Assembly: GCA_946478755.1 (NCBI GenBank)
Contig: CAMLDJ010000345.1
Coordinates: 1 to 5,589 of the forward strand
Direction: 5' to 3'
Length of the DNA: 5,589 nt
DNA from: an uncultured Pedobacter sp.
GTDB lineage: Bacteria; Bacteroidota; Bacteroidia; Sphingobacteriales; Sphingobacteriaceae
Position 1 is the first letter of the stretch. Every line of letters starts with the position of its first letter. The translations under genes were made by a program, and so were the position numbers. The notes below the pieces were generated by a model that saw only the letters and a list, made by a program, of their open reading frames with translations, had not been told where the DNA came from and made no database searches. This document shows positions 1 to 5,589 of the stretch, one piece after another.

Positions 1-605
1 GGCATGATCACATCCCTCGCGAGTTCATCCAGCCGCAGGGTCCTGGCTACAACATCCAGGTTTTCCAGCTCGGCCAGCAGACCGTCCGAATTTTTAAGGA
101 TGATGGCCCCCAGGATCATCGGGGCTAGGATACCAGCAAATTTATTGCAGATGCCCATGATGCTGATGCGCTGTGCCGCTCTTGCCGGGTCGCCCAACTT
201 GGTGATGTATGGGTTTACGGCCGTTTGCAGCAGCGTCGTACCTGCCCCTACGACAAACAATCCCAGCAGGAAAAGCGGATAATAACGCATCATGGCTGCC
301 GGAATAAACAGCAGACAGCCGGCAGCCATGATGAGGAGGCCGACCTGCATTCCTTTGATGATGCCTGTACGCTGTAATATCCTGCTGGAAGGCAGGGCCA
401 TAAAGGTATAGGAGATATAAAAGGCAAAGGTCACCAGGTAGGCCTGCCATTCTTCCAGCTCACAGGCAATGCGCAGGTAAGGGATCAGCGTTCCATTTAC
501 CCAGGTAACAAAACCAAAGATGAAAAAGAAAAAGCCGATCGTCATTACCTGTTTGATATAAGTAGCGCTTGTTGCCGGTTTGTTGATGTTTACCACTGCC
601 TCCAT
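1..605 (-). CDS. FucP/GluP-like MFS sugar:H+ symporter, N-terminal part (truncated by window edge)
   Basis: An open frame of 201 codons begins at the ATG at 605 and runs off the left edge without a stop, so the C-terminal half is missing. It encodes an inner-membrane sugar permease of the major facilitator superfamily. The first helix (about residues 20-45) carries FGFVTWVNGTLIPYL, typical of the fucose/glucose-galactose permease (FucP/GluP) group. Residues about 120-160 hold a stretch including LLQTAVNPYITKLGDP, which matches the family's conserved LQ..aNPYi..LG.P signature. Several further hydrophobic helices are visible. The start lies 15 bp after the stop of the ACS-type transporter, so it is probably the fifth gene of the same operon. 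There is no clear Shine-Dalgarno sequence; the spacer is AT-rich. Family membership is well supported. The sugar (fucose, glucose, galactose, N-acetylglucosamine or another) cannot be told from this half. Confidence 0.9.
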   Translation of the reverse strand, partial: MEAVVNINKPATSATYIKQVMTIGFFFFIFGFVTWVNGTLIPYLRIACELEEWQAYLVTFAFYISYTFMALPSSRILQRTGIIKGMQVGLLIMAAGCLLFIPAAMMRYYPLFLLGLFVVGAGTTLLQTAVNPYITKLGDPARAAQRISIMGICNKFAGILAPMILGAIILKNSDGLLAELENLDVVARTLRLDELARDVIM

Positions 606-620
606 AATCTATATTTAAGT

Positions 621-1913
621 TTAAAGTTCAACCTTCTCCATTTTAGGCGCGAGCAGGTGTATGACGAGCCATGCGACGAGGAAGGAACATCCGCAGACCA
701 GGAAAATGATGTTGTAACCTGCTACGATATTTCCTGTCGCTTTATAAAAATCGAGGATAAAACCAATAAACATCGGGAAAAGTACGCCGCCTATTGCACC
801 GGCCATCCCTCCCAGCCCTACCACCGAGCTCACTGCTTTTTTCGGGAACATGTCGGAAACAATGGTAAAAATATTGGCACTCCAGGCCTGGTTTGCCGCT
901 ACCGACAAGCTGATGAGGGCAATAACAAACCACATATTGGTGGTATAGCGGGTAGCCATTACAGGGATCACACAAATCGCTGCTACCATCAATGCCGCTT
1001 TGCGGGCCCTGTAAACCGGCCAGCCTTTTTTGATGAGCCAGGAAGAGAGATAACCACCACCTATACTGCCGATCATGGTACCGGTGTACACGATGACCAG
1101 TGGCAGGCTTGGCTTTTTAAGATCAAGGTGAAAATAAGTGGCAAAATAGGAAGGCAACCAGAACAGGAAAAAGTACCAGATCGGATCTGTGAAAAACTTA
1201 CCCGCGATAAAAGCCCAGGTTTGCTTCAGGCCCAGCAGCTTTTTCCAGGTAACCGTGCTGGTATCGTTGTCTTCCCCGGCGGCATCTTCATCGCTATTGA
1301 TATAGGCCAGCTCTGCAGCTTTCAATTTCTTCTGTTTAACGGGGATCTCGTAAAAGGAGACCCAGGCTGCAAGCCAGATAAAGCCCAATGCCCCGGTCAC
1401 TATAAAGGCCATTTGCCAGCCATATACGGCAAGTATCCATGGCACCAGGATAGGTGCTACGCAGGCCCCGATATTAGATCCGGAGTCGAAAATCCCCACC
1501 GCAAGCGCCCTTTCTTTCTTTGGAAACCATTCTGCTACCGTTTTCACTCCAGCCGGATAATTTCCCGATTCGCCTATACCCAGTAAGGCGCGCATGGCCC
1601 CAAAGCCAAAGGTTGTTCTTACTGCAGCGTGCAGCATGGCGGCAATGCTCCATACAGTAACCGAAATGGTATAGCCCAATTTTGTGCCAATTTTATCGAT
1701 CACTTTCCCATAAATCAGCTGCCCCAGGGCATAACAAGCGGTGAAGGCCATTACAATATGACTATAATCGGTCTCCGTCCAGCTGAATGTCTTTTCCAGC
1801 CCCGGTTTCAGCAGGCCCAGGATCTGCCTGTCCAGATAATTGATGGTTGTTGCGGCAAAAAGCATGAAGCAAATGAACCACCTGTAATTTCCGGTCTTAG
1901 TTTCCTTTATCAT
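621..1913 (-). CDS. MFS transporter, anion:cation symporter (ACS) family, ExuT/hexuronate-transporter-like
   Basis: This 430-residue inner-membrane carrier is the usual length for a 12-helix MFS protein. The first helix ends in NYLDRQ (residues 25-30), a hallmark of the ACS family, which includes the ExuT hexuronate and GudP glucarate transporters. The MFS motif-A-like loop GKVIDKIGTKLG follows at 69-80. Residues 108-135 carry the very typical segment beginning RALLGIGESGNYPAG and ending EWFPKKER. A hydrophilic, Lys- and Asp/Glu-rich cytoplasmic loop at about 189-225 separates the two six-helix halves. I chose the ATG at 1913 because it overlaps the isomerase stop by four bases (ATGA). An in-frame start 20 codons upstream, at 1973, would lie inside the isomerase gene and add a hydrophilic tail not expected for the family. 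The likely substrate is an organic or sugar acid; that is inference from family only. Confidence 0.92.
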   Translation of the reverse strand: MIKETKTGNYRWFICFMLFAATTINYLDRQILGLLKPGLEKTFSWTETDYSHIVMAFTACYALGQLIYGKVIDKIGTKLGYTISVTVWSIAAMLHAAVRTTFGFGAMRALLGIGESGNYPAGVKTVAEWFPKKERALAVGIFDSGSNIGACVAPILVPWILAVYGWQMAFIVTGALGFIWLAAWVSFYEIPVKQKKLKAAELAYINSDEDAAGEDNDTSTVTWKKLLGLKQTWAFIAGKFFTDPIWYFFLFWLPSYFATYFHLDLKKPSLPLVIVYTGTMIGSIGGGYLSSWLIKKGWPVYRARKAALMVAAICVIPVMATRYTTNMWFVIALISLSVAANQAWSANIFTIVSDMFPKKAVSSVVGLGGMAGAIGGVLFPMFIGFILDFYKATGNIVAGYNIIFLVCGCSFLVAWLVIHLLAPKMEKVEL

Positions 1914-2710
1914 AATGGGTGTAGCTGGTATCTGTTTTTTAATAGGTTCATCAGGTACAGGTTGTTTTGCCACTGCTGCTCTTCCGGCTGACCTGCAGGC
2001 ATATAAGGCGGAGGTCCAAACTCAGGTGTTATGGTCAGGAATTCATGCCTGGCATGTGCCACTACCTTGTCCCAGCAATTCAAATGAAAGTCCAGCGCTT
2101 CCCGGTATATGGGCAAGGAGGGGTCTGCCACCTGTGGCCCCTGCGCAAAGCCTACCCTGGCATGAATGTGCCTGGTCCGACTAATGGCTATATCGACTGC
2201 TTCCGGCTGATCCTGAAGTAAACTTTCGGCTACCGCGCACCAGTGTGAGATATCCAGCGTAAGCTGCAATGAAGTACGTTCCTGCAGGTAAGGCAGCGTC
2301 ACATACGCTGCATAGGCAAACCGGCTCCTGTGTGTTTCATGAACCACCTGCACCCCCGTATCTCCGGCAACCATTTCCGCGATGTCCAGCAGCTCAGCGT
2401 TCTGCGCATGCGTAAAGAAATCCCTGCCCGTATGGGAATTGATGAACAAGGGCTTTAAAGCGGCCAGCTTACGCAACCTGTCTTCGTATTTTTGGCGATG
2501 CACACCGATCGCCGCATCTGCCGTTTCCCAATGCTGGGCAATAAATTTCAGTCCGTATTTGTCCAGTCCCCCGCGGAATTCCTCCCCCTCCTCCTCTGGA
2601 GGCAGATCTGTTTCTACGCCCTGATAACCATGTGCGACGATCCGGCTAAAAAAATCATCCCAGCTCCCCGTTTTTTGCCCCCATGTTGTACAAAAGTAAA
2701 GTATCCTCAT
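1910..2710 (-). CDS. Sugar phosphate isomerase/epimerase family protein (xylose isomerase-like TIM barrel)
   Basis: This 266-residue soluble protein has the layout of the AP-endonuclease-2/xylose-isomerase-like TIM barrel superfamily, which includes IolE, IolI, hydroxypyruvate isomerase and tagatose/psicose epimerases. The family fold is suggested by strand motifs at intervals: RILYFCTTWG at 2-11, GVETD at 31-35, FINSHTGRD at 89-97, VVHETHRSR at 122-130, LTLDISHW at 150-157, HIHARVG at 181-187 and TPEFGPPPYM at 228-237. By comparison with the epimerases, the divalent-metal ligands are probably E125, D153, H183 (or H181) and E230, all present, so the enzyme looks active. There is an unusual acidic stretch, PPEEEGEE, at 37-44. 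Its ATG overlaps the stop of the upstream oxygenase gene (ATGA), and its own stop overlaps the start of the transporter gene. There is no Shine-Dalgarno sequence, so translation is probably coupled. The exact reaction (isomerase, epimerase or dehydratase) is unknown. Confidence 0.88.
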   Translation of the reverse strand: MRILYFCTTWGQKTGSWDDFFSRIVAHGYQGVETDLPPEEEGEEFRGGLDKYGLKFIAQHWETADAAIGVHRQKYEDRLRKLAALKPLFINSHTGRDFFTHAQNAELLDIAEMVAGDTGVQVVHETHRSRFAYAAYVTLPYLQERTSLQLTLDISHWCAVAESLLQDQPEAVDIAISRTRHIHARVGFAQGPQVADPSLPIYREALDFHLNCWDKVVAHARHEFLTITPEFGPPPYMPAGQPEEQQWQNNLYLMNLLKNRYQLHPL

Positions 2711-3600
2711 AAGCGCTGTTTCAAGGGTTCTTCAAATAACAAGGGATGGAACTGCCCGCCCATTTTTGTTCCCTTTGGGATAGGTATGGCACCAGACATC
2801 AGTTCCTTATCGGAATCTGACAAGGTACCATCAGCAAAGGCGTTCAACACAAAAGCCCTGCGCGCATGTGCCGACCTATTCTCATAAGAGCCATGGACCA
2901 GTAAAGGGTGATGGAAGGTGCCATAGCCTTTTTTCAATTCGATCGGCATGGGTTTAAACTCCGCACGTTGCTGTTCATTCAGCTGGGCCAGCAGTCCGTC
3001 CATTTCTCCTGCCAGCTCAGGTTTATCGAGCAGCCCCCAGCGATGACTGCCAGGCACATAATACAAACACCCATTCTCGGTAGTGGCATCATCCAGACCT
3101 ATCCAGCAGGTAAGGTGCTGCATGGGAATAGTCCTTGTCCAGTACGAATAATCCTGGTGCCAGGCCACCACTCCGCCATGTAATGCTGGTTTATAAAACA
3201 GTTGATCATGCCAGAAACGAACGCCTCTTTCGCCAAGTAACTGGCTGGCGGCCATCACAAATGCCGGGTTCCAGAGTACATCATGAAAGGCCACAGTAAC
3301 CCGCCATGCACCTAGTGCGTGGAAAAGCACTGCATCCGGATCGGCCGATTCATTGGAATAGAATTCATGAAACAAGTGATTGGCGGGATGACCTGGATCT
3401 ACAATCGCATTGAGGTCATTTTGCAGAATGGTGATCTGCGCTTCATCCAAAAACTTAATACCGCTTACATAACCATACTCGCGGTAGCTTTCCAGTTGTT
3501 CTTCATTAAGGCGATAAGGTTCCCATTCCTCCGGGCTTTCCGGCCATTTAAACAGACCGGAAACCTGGTGATGATATTCAGACAGATCTTTATATTCCAT
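2707..3600 (-). CDS. PhyH-family Fe(II)/2-oxoglutarate-dependent oxygenase (operon gene 2)
   Basis: This 297-residue protein of the phytanoyl-CoA dioxygenase (PhyH) family is presumably cytoplasmic. Family members use Fe(II), O2 and 2-oxoglutarate to hydroxylate small molecules, and they also carry out oxidative dealkylations. The iron triad is visible: H148 and D150 in WHQDYSYW, and H236 in LLVHGSYENR. R247, eleven residues after the distal His as in human PhyH, should bind the 2-oxoglutarate carboxylate. The core strand TCWIGLDDAT..NGC..VPGSHRWG (164-189) is the classic family segment. The N-terminal 30 or so residues (W-, E- and P-rich) are extra relative to the partner oxygenase. I chose the ATG at 3600. 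An in-frame start at 3645 would add 15 residues read through an AT-rich, promoter-like spacer. The stop overlaps the isomerase ATG. It is a paralogue of the gene just upstream. The substrate is unknown. Confidence 0.92.
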   Translation of the reverse strand: MEYKDLSEYHHQVSGLFKWPESPEEWEPYRLNEEQLESYREYGYVSGIKFLDEAQITILQNDLNAIVDPGHPANHLFHEFYSNESADPDAVLFHALGAWRVTVAFHDVLWNPAFVMAASQLLGERGVRFWHDQLFYKPALHGGVVAWHQDYSYWTRTIPMQHLTCWIGLDDATTENGCLYYVPGSHRWGLLDKPELAGEMDGLLAQLNEQQRAEFKPMPIELKKGYGTFHHPLLVHGSYENRSAHARRAFVLNAFADGTLSDSDKELMSGAIPIPKGTKMGGQFHPLLFEEPLKQRL

Positions 3601-3616
3601 ATTCAATATATTATTT

Positions 3617-3647
3617 AAAACATAAACCAGTACACACTGGCACACAA
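3617..3647 (-). promoter_or_regulatory. Candidate internal promoter before the second oxygenase gene
   Basis: In the 77-bp gap between the two oxygenase genes the minus strand reads TTG (3647-3645), 20 bases, then TATGTTTT (3624-3617), a 7-of-8 form of a Bacteroidota promoter (TAnnTTTG fixed bases, last base T instead of G). Transcription would start about 12 nt before the ATG at 3600. It could let the four downstream genes be expressed separately from the first. AT-rich DNA gives such matches by chance, so this is tentative. Confidence 0.35.
3627..3640. repeat. 14-bp inverted repeat inside the candidate internal promoter
   Basis: CCAGT-ACAC-ACTGG forms a perfect 5-bp-arm inverted repeat with a 4-bp centre. 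It lies between the -33 and -7 elements of the candidate promoter, where a repressor site or a small hairpin would have most effect. No equivalent copy was seen in the divergent regulatory region. Confidence 0.4.
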
Positions 3648-3677
3648 TGCTATATAAATATAAACAATAGCGATTAG

Positions 3678-4451
3678 TTAATCTTTAAATTCATCATTCT
3701 TTAGTTGTCTGTCGCCCGCATTATTCTTGCCGTGATCAAATCCCCGCTCGCGTTCATATTTAATCATTTCGGCGGGTCTGAAATTCAGAATAAAGGCCCT
3801 GCGTTCGGTATTGGTTGAATTGCCCCTGCTGTAATGTAGCGTCCTGCCCTGATGGAAAGTACAGGAACCTGGCTTGAGCTCAATGTATACCCCTTCCTCT
3901 TCAGCGGCATCGCAGGTCAGTGCACCACCTGCTTTACCGGCAAAACGATGCGGCCTTACCTCTTTTAAATTGGATCCCGGCACAAACCACATGCAGCCAT
4001 TGTTTAGTGTTGCCTCGTCTAAGGCCAGCCAACAGGTAGCGGCCCGTTTATCCGGTACATTTAACCAGTAAGCCTCATCCTGGTGCCAGGGTGTAGGTGT
4101 ATTCGTATTCGGGGCTTTATTGATCAGCATATCAAAATCCATTTCGGCATCAGCGCCGATCAGTTCGCGGCTGATGGCCAATGCCCGCTGATGAAAAGAC
4201 ATATCTGCCAGCTCCTTTACAAAATCACTTGGCCACATGATCTGGGTGATGTTCTCCCTGGTTTTATTTTCCCCTAATCCATCCCCAAGATCAGAACGGT
4301 TTGCCCCGACGTCGATCTTCTTTGTCAGGAACTTGTTGTAAATGATCTTATACTGTTCCACCTCATCTGATGTAATGATATCTTCAACCGTCAGATACCC
4401 GTTTTCCTTAAAAAAAGCAACCTGTTCATTAGACAAATAAGTTCTTTCCAT
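3678..4451 (-). CDS. PhyH-family Fe(II)/2-oxoglutarate-dependent oxygenase (operon gene 1)
   Basis: This 257-residue PhyH-family oxygenase is the first gene of the leftward operon. It opens with the usual helix plus NGYLTVEDIIT (17-27). The catalytic set is complete: H123 and D125 in PWHQDEAYW, distal H206 in GRTLHYSRGN, and R217 as the predicted 2-oxoglutarate anchor, with the same 11-residue spacing as in PhyH. The core TCWLALDEAT..NGC..FVPGS (139-160) aligns without gaps to the downstream oxygenase: over the 39 residues from the WHQD motif to VPGS I count 20 identities. The two differ strongly elsewhere, so they are old paralogues rather than a recent duplication. The C-terminus is charged and K/N/D-rich. 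The start has a good Shine-Dalgarno sequence, AGGA, six bases before the ATG. It diverges from the AraC gene, which probably controls it. The family is certain but the substrate is unknown; small hydroxylated or sugar-like compounds are possible from context. Confidence 0.93.
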   Translation of the reverse strand: MERTYLSNEQVAFFKENGYLTVEDIITSDEVEQYKIIYNKFLTKKIDVGANRSDLGDGLGENKTRENITQIMWPSDFVKELADMSFHQRALAISRELIGADAEMDFDMLINKAPNTNTPTPWHQDEAYWLNVPDKRAATCWLALDEATLNNGCMWFVPGSNLKEVRPHRFAGKAGGALTCDAAEEEGVYIELKPGSCTFHQGRTLHYSRGNSTNTERRAFILNFRPAEMIKYERERGFDHGKNNAGDRQLKNDEFKD

Positions 4452-4457
4452 ACCTTA

Positions 4458-4461
4458 TCCT
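4458..4461 (-). promoter_or_regulatory. Shine-Dalgarno sequence of the first oxygenase gene
   Basis: AGGA on the minus strand lies six bases before the ATG at 4451, with a second purine run (AAGG) nearer the start. It is the clearest ribosome binding site among the genes here and supports that start; the other starts in the operon rely on AT-rich leaders or coupling. Confidence 0.6.
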
Positions 4462-4490
4462 ATTAAATTATGATGAAGCCTGCACAAGAA

Positions 4491-4521
4491 TTTGTGGTGG
4501 CAGTTCATACTTATATATTTG
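4491..4521 (+). promoter_or_regulatory. Candidate Bacteroidota promoter for the AraC regulator gene
   Basis: TTTG at 4491-4494 is followed after 19 bases by TATATTTG at 4514-4521. This is an exact match to the TAnnTTTG -7 element with a correctly placed -33 TTG, the primary-sigma pattern known from Bacteroides and Flavobacterium. Transcription would start near 4527, giving the regulator a leader of about 75 nt. The pattern is seen directly; use in the cell is inferred. Confidence 0.6.
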
Positions 4522-4540
4522 GTTTACTGAATTATTTTAT

Positions 4541-4548
4541 CAAATTTA
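4541..4548 (-). promoter_or_regulatory. Candidate -7 element for the leftward oxygenase operon
   Basis: Read on the minus strand, TAAATTTG is an exact TAnnTTTG match, giving a start near 4535 and a leader of about 83 nt before the first oxygenase. The nearest -33-like TTG (minus strand, 4575-4573) is 24 bases away, longer than the usual 19-21. The promoter therefore looks weak on its own, which would fit a need for an activator such as the divergent AraC protein. Confidence 0.45.
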
Positions 4549-4601
4549 ACTTTTGAGCCCAGGGATAACTTTCAATTTAGTAGGAACATACAATTTTATA
4601 C

Positions 4602-5483
4602 ATGTCTGATTTTGATACCCGCTCCACCACAGAAAGGAGCATCATAAATTTCAATAAGTTTAATCTTGAAGGAAAAGTCAGATTGGGACGGTATGCTTAT
4701 AAGCATGTCCACGGAGAACTGGAAACCCATTCGCATGACGGGATGATGGAAATCTGCTATTGCGATAAGGGCATGCAGGTTTATGAGGTAAAGGGAAAGG
4801 AATACCAGATCAGGGGCGGCGACGTGTTTATCACTTTTCCCAATGAGCCGCATGGAACAGCCCAGCATCCGGAAGAAAAGGGAACTTTATATTGGGTCAT
4901 TGTTCAGATACCCGAAAACGGAAGTTTTCTTCATTATGGTGAGGATGAATCGGCCGTGTTTATAAACGAACTGATGGGCATAAAGGAGCGGCATTTTAAA
5001 GGAACAGAAATGATGAAGAAGATGCTGGATCAACTTTTTTCGCTGCATGAGGAGCGGGAACAACAACCTGTACATAAGCTGCAAACCTTAAACCTGATCA
5101 GCAATTTCCTGTTGATGGTCGTTGAATATTCAAAAAAGAATGTTGCCAGGGAGCAATCGGACCGGATAGCTGAAATTAAGACCTTCATCCAGGATAACAT
5201 TTACGAGAACCTCCCCATTGAAGTGCTGGCTAAAGAACTGTGCATGTCTGATTCGCATTTTAAAAGCTGGTTTAAAAAAGAATTCGGCATGCCCCCGGTC
5301 GATTATATTTTACGCAGCCGGGTTGAAGAAGGAAAAAAGCTATTGCAATTGCCGGAAGGAGAATCGGTGACGGCCATTGCCTTTAAGCTGAATTTTTCTT
5401 CTTCCCAATATTTCGCCACCGTATTTAAAAAATATACCGGCTTAAGTCCGGCTAAATTCAAACAACGCAGCCTGAGACTCTGA
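4602..5483 (+). CDS. AraC-family transcriptional regulator with N-terminal cupin sensor
   Basis: This 293-residue protein is the standard length for a cupin-AraC regulator. The N-terminal cupin (about residues 25-110) has a full motif 1, HSHDGMMEICYCDKG at 43-57 (H43, H45, E50, G57), and a motif-2-like GGDVFITFPNEPH at 72-84 (H84), so the sites that bind metal in enzymatic cupins are retained. A helical linker (about 130-185) follows. The C-terminal DNA-binding domain (about 188-293) has two helix-turn-helix units: LPIEVLAKELCMSDSHFKSW near 204-223, and AIAFKLNFSSSQYFATVFKK near 258-277, followed by YTGLSPAKFKQ, the usual family end. It lies divergent to the oxygenase operon with a 150-bp shared region, and is probably its ligand-responsive activator and its own regulator (inference). 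The start codon is poorly served: the nearest AGGA lies 16 bases upstream. Confidence 0.94.
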   Translation: MSDFDTRSTTERSIINFNKFNLEGKVRLGRYAYKHVHGELETHSHDGMMEICYCDKGMQVYEVKGKEYQIRGGDVFITFPNEPHGTAQHPEEKGTLYWVIVQIPENGSFLHYGEDESAVFINELMGIKERHFKGTEMMKKMLDQLFSLHEEREQQPVHKLQTLNLISNFLLMVVEYSKKNVAREQSDRIAEIKTFIQDNIYENLPIEVLAKELCMSDSHFKSWFKKEFGMPPVDYILRSRVEEGKKLLQLPEGESVTAIAFKLNFSSSQYFATVFKKYTGLSPAKFKQRSLRL

Positions 5484-5488
5484 GTCTC
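5474..5488. repeat. 15-nt palindrome spanning the stop codon of the AraC gene
   Basis: GAGACTC-T-GAGTCTC is a perfect palindrome with 7-base arms around a single central base. That base is the first base of the TGA stop (5481-5483). As RNA it would fold as a short stem of about five pairs with a five-base loop. No T-run follows on either strand, so it is not a typical intrinsic terminator. It may be a transcript 3'-end structure between convergent genes or a protein site. Confidence 0.5.
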
Positions 5489-5521
5489 GAACGTCATACT
5501 GGTGCCTGACAGTGCCCGGCC

Positions 5522-5589
5522 TTATTTCCTGTAACGAACCCCGCTTAAAGGCAGTCTTGCAGCTGAGTTGAACACCACTACTGATTTTG
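5522..5589 (-). CDS. Possible C-terminal end of a convergent gene (partial, unidentified)
   Basis: On the minus strand one frame is open from the right edge to a TAA at 5524-5522, giving 21 residues that read KSVVVFNSAARLPLSGVRYR plus a final K. The composition (hydrophobic strand, then a basic tail) looks like a plausible protein end, and the position, about 38 bp from the regulator's stop, suits a convergent neighbour. The piece is too short to identify or prove coding, and another minus-strand frame is also open here, so this is a tentative call. Confidence 0.35.
   Translation of the reverse strand, partial: KSVVVFNSAARLPLSGVRYRK

Noticed and set aside
142..450. A 102-codon minus-strand open frame inside the left-edge transporter gene.
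   Set aside because: It is out of frame with the FucP/GluP-like permease, whose frame is open from 605 to the window edge and carries clear family motifs.
657..1586. A 309-codon plus-strand open frame opposite the ACS transporter gene.
   Set aside because: The minus-strand frame is a clear 12-helix transporter with family motifs. The plus-strand translation is rich in Cys, His, Arg and Gly without any recognisable domain, as expected for the complement of a membrane-protein gene.
1914..1973. N-terminal extension of the ACS transporter by 20 codons.
   Set aside because: It would overlap the isomerase gene by 64 bases and adds a hydrophilic tail not typical of the family; the ATG at 1913 gives a neat ATGA junction.
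3601..3645. N-terminal extension of the second oxygenase by 15 codons.
   Set aside because: The region is AT-rich, promoter-like and contains the inverted repeat; its translation has no match to the family's N-terminus.
4452..4601. Clear AraC-type direct-repeat operators in the divergent region.
   Set aside because: I looked for repeated 8-17-bp half sites but found only short AT-rich similarities (for example ATTTTAT at two places), which are not above chance for this composition.
5484..5521. Intrinsic terminator between the AraC gene and the putative convergent gene.
   Set aside because: Only weak complementarity (ACTG...CAGT) and a GTGCC direct repeat are present, and there is no T-run on either strand.
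1..5589. Mobile elements, CRISPR arrays, tRNA or rRNA genes.
   Set aside because: No transposase frames, terminal repeats, spaced direct repeats or RNA-gene signatures were seen; the window is almost fully accounted for by protein genes.

Overview
The window looks like chromosomal DNA of a member of the Bacteroidota (Sphingobacteriales, Chitinophagales or Cytophagales type). This rests on three things: intergenic promoter candidates fit the Bacteroidota pattern (TTTG, about 19-20 nt, then TAnnTTTG) rather than the E. coli pattern; most starts lack a strong Shine-Dalgarno sequence; and the protein types (FucP/GluP-like sugar permease, ACS-family MFS carrier, PhyH oxygenases, cupin-AraC regulator) are common in that phylum. 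The genus cannot be fixed from the sequence alone.

Layout: five genes run leftward on the minus strand from about 4451 to beyond the left edge. In transcription order they are a PhyH-family Fe(II)/2-oxoglutarate oxygenase (4451-3678), a second, paralogous PhyH oxygenase (3600-2707), a TIM-barrel sugar phosphate isomerase/epimerase (2710-1910), an ACS-family MFS transporter (1913-621), and a FucP/GluP-like MFS sugar transporter (605 to beyond position 1, truncated). The second oxygenase, the isomerase and the first transporter are joined by two ATGA start/stop overlaps, and the two transporters lie 15 bp apart. Only the 77-bp gap between the two oxygenases is large enough for an internal promoter, and it holds a candidate one.

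Divergent from this operon is an AraC-family regulator with an N-terminal cupin sensor (4602-5483, plus strand). The 150-bp shared region carries a near-ideal Bacteroidota promoter for the regulator and an exact -7 element for the operon. They face each other, so they may compete. To the right of the regulator a 15-nt palindrome spans its stop codon, and a short reading frame entering from the right edge may be the end of a convergent gene.

Taken together this reads as a substrate-inducible uptake and catabolism locus. Two permeases would import a sugar, sugar acid, cyclitol or derivative; two Fe/2OG oxygenases would hydroxylate or oxidatively dealkylate it; a divalent-metal isomerase/epimerase would feed the product into central metabolism; and the AraC protein would sense the ligand. 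The substrate is not identifiable from the sequence. The pairing of two PhyH enzymes with a sugar isomerase and sugar permeases is the most interesting aspect of the window.
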